Position numbers and translations under genes: made by a program | Notes under the pieces: generated by a model | Told to the model about the DNA's origin: nothing | The model's database searches: none | Seen by the model: the letters and a program-made list of their open reading frames with translations, nothing else | In this document: positions 63,493 through 64,000 of the stretch, piece by piece | Layout of the letters: each line of letters starts with the position of its first letter | Numbering within the stretch: the stretch's first letter is position 1 | Assembly: GCA_001464835.1 (NCBI GenBank) | Contig: LNDS01000027.1 | Span: 124,001 to 188,000 of the forward strand | Length of the DNA stretch: 64,000 nucleotides | Direction: 5' to 3' | Source: Rhizobiales bacterium Ga0077525 | GTDB lineage: Bacteria > Pseudomonadota > Alphaproteobacteria > Rhizobiales > Xanthobacteraceae

Positions 63493-64000
63493 ATGACTGG
63501 CGCAGCGTTCTTCTCGTCTTCAATGCGGCGGCTGCGTATGGCGCGCGCATGGCGCCCGGCTGGGCTGTTCGTCGTTCTGTCGCTGCTCTCGGGGGCGCTG
63601 ACCATCGCGGCCACGCCGCCGCTGCGCGGGGCGGACGAGAACGCGCACTTCTTGCGCGCCTATGGCATCGCGCAAGGCGATATCCTGACGCGCCAGTCCG
63701 ACGCGCGGGGCCGCACGGGTCTCTGGCTGCCGCCCTCGGTGGCAAGCGACTTCAGCTATTTCGACGCCGCGCGCGAGCGCGCCTTCGATGCCGCGCGCAA
63801 TCGCGAAGGCAGCGCAGACTTCAGTTACCGCGCAGTGTTCAAGGCCTTTTCTGGCCAAGCGGGGAGCGTCGCATCCGAGCCGGTCTTCAAGTTGTATGGG
63901 GGCTCCGAAGGCTATTCGCCGGTGTCGTACCTGCCTTATGCAGCGGTCGCAGGCTTGGCTAAGCTGGCCGATCTCGGCTTTCTCCCGATGCTTTACCTCA
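63493..64000 (+). CDS. DUF2142 membrane protein, cut by the window end
   Basis: An open frame from the ATG at 63493 runs to the end of the window (at least 169 residues). It starts MTGAAFFSSSMRRLRMARAW, has one membrane helix (about residues 27-45), and then the DUF2142 mark PPLRGADENAHFLRAYGIAQ. A further helix begins near YSPVSYLPYAAVAG. Family members are large multi-span proteins, often in surface polysaccharide loci and resembling glycosyltransferases of the PMT type. Alternative starts are the ATGs at 63523 and 63538. Confidence 0.8.
   Translation, partial: MTGAAFFSSSMRRLRMARAWRPAGLFVVLSLLSGALTIAATPPLRGADENAHFLRAYGIAQGDILTRQSDARGRTGLWLPPSVASDFSYFDAARERAFDAARNREGSADFSYRAVFKAFSGQAGSVASEPVFKLYGGSEGYSPVSYLPYAAVAGLAKLADLGFLPMLYL

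Overview
The window is GC-rich, gene-dense chromosomal DNA of an alphaproteobacterium, most likely of the order Hyphomicrobiales (Rhizobiales; Bradyrhizobiaceae/Xanthobacteraceae type). Evidence: a GcrA cell-cycle regulator with a cluster of GANTC (CcrM-type) sites beside it, two SAM-II riboswitches ahead of methionine genes, the order argH / small ORF / lptM / lysA, the order cob(I)alamin adenosyltransferase / etfB / etfA / 3-hydroxyacyl-CoA dehydrogenase, a TIGR02302 protein near ftsEX, and several families of GC-rich palindromic intergenic repeats. Genus cannot be fixed from the sequence alone. No prophage, integrase, insertion sequence, CRISPR array or rRNA was seen. One tRNA (Gly, CCC) is present.

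Layout. 1-5.4 kb: phosphate operon pstSCAB-phoU-phoB. 5.4-6.4 kb: gcrA on the minus strand with its own terminator. 6.4-9.8 kb: argD-argF-hslO. 9.9-14.1 kb: an exported YkuD-fold protein, apaG, then an opgC-like acyltransferase with two SGNH-fold proteins. 14.1-17.5 kb: metZ behind a SAM-II riboswitch, a two-domain dCTP deaminase with an in-frame palindromic insert, and small membrane and hypothetical genes. 17.7-22.6 kb: tRNA-Gly followed by tandem structured repeats, a PfkB sugar kinase, a KAS II enzyme, a BrnA-like orphan antitoxin and an exported polysaccharide deacetylase. 22.8-26 kb: a SCO1 copper chaperone whose 3' end overlaps antisense a glycosyltransferase fused to an MshEN-like domain. 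26-29.4 kb: adenosyltransferase, electron transfer flavoprotein and hydroxybutyryl-CoA dehydrogenase. 29.4-34.7 kb: an ArsR-like remnant, tlpA, argH, lptM, lysA and a DUF433/DUF5615 toxin-antitoxin pair. 34.8-42.3 kb: TIGR02302 protein, zinc-ribbon membrane protein, ftsE, ftsX, a YdcF protein and plsC, whose 3' end is duplicated around an inserted small gene.

42.5-48.8 kb: chaC, a DUF2125 protein, a GGDEF-EAL protein, and divergently an RpfF-like crotonase that keeps both catalytic glutamates of diffusible-signal-factor synthases and has a perfect dyad just ahead of its start; then a LysE exporter. 48.8-51.1 kb: LysR, DoxX and an extradiol dioxygenase. 51.1-54.1 kb: an aromatic amino acid operon (chorismate mutase-like, hisC, tyrC). 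54.1-56.2 kb: a second SAM-II riboswitch with metX-metW. 56.3-64 kb: a CHAP-like exported protein, a MOSC protein, clpB behind a heat-shock-like promoter, a UvrD-type helicase, a decayed second clpB fragment, and the start of a DUF2142 membrane protein cut by the window end.

Most of the window is core metabolism and envelope biogenesis. The parts most worth a second look are the RpfF-like/GGDEF-EAL neighbourhood, the MshEN-glycosyltransferase fusion, the paired SAM-II attenuators, the plsC tail duplication with its inserted gene, the tandem structured repeats after the tRNA, and the repeat inserted inside the dCTP deaminase reading frame.
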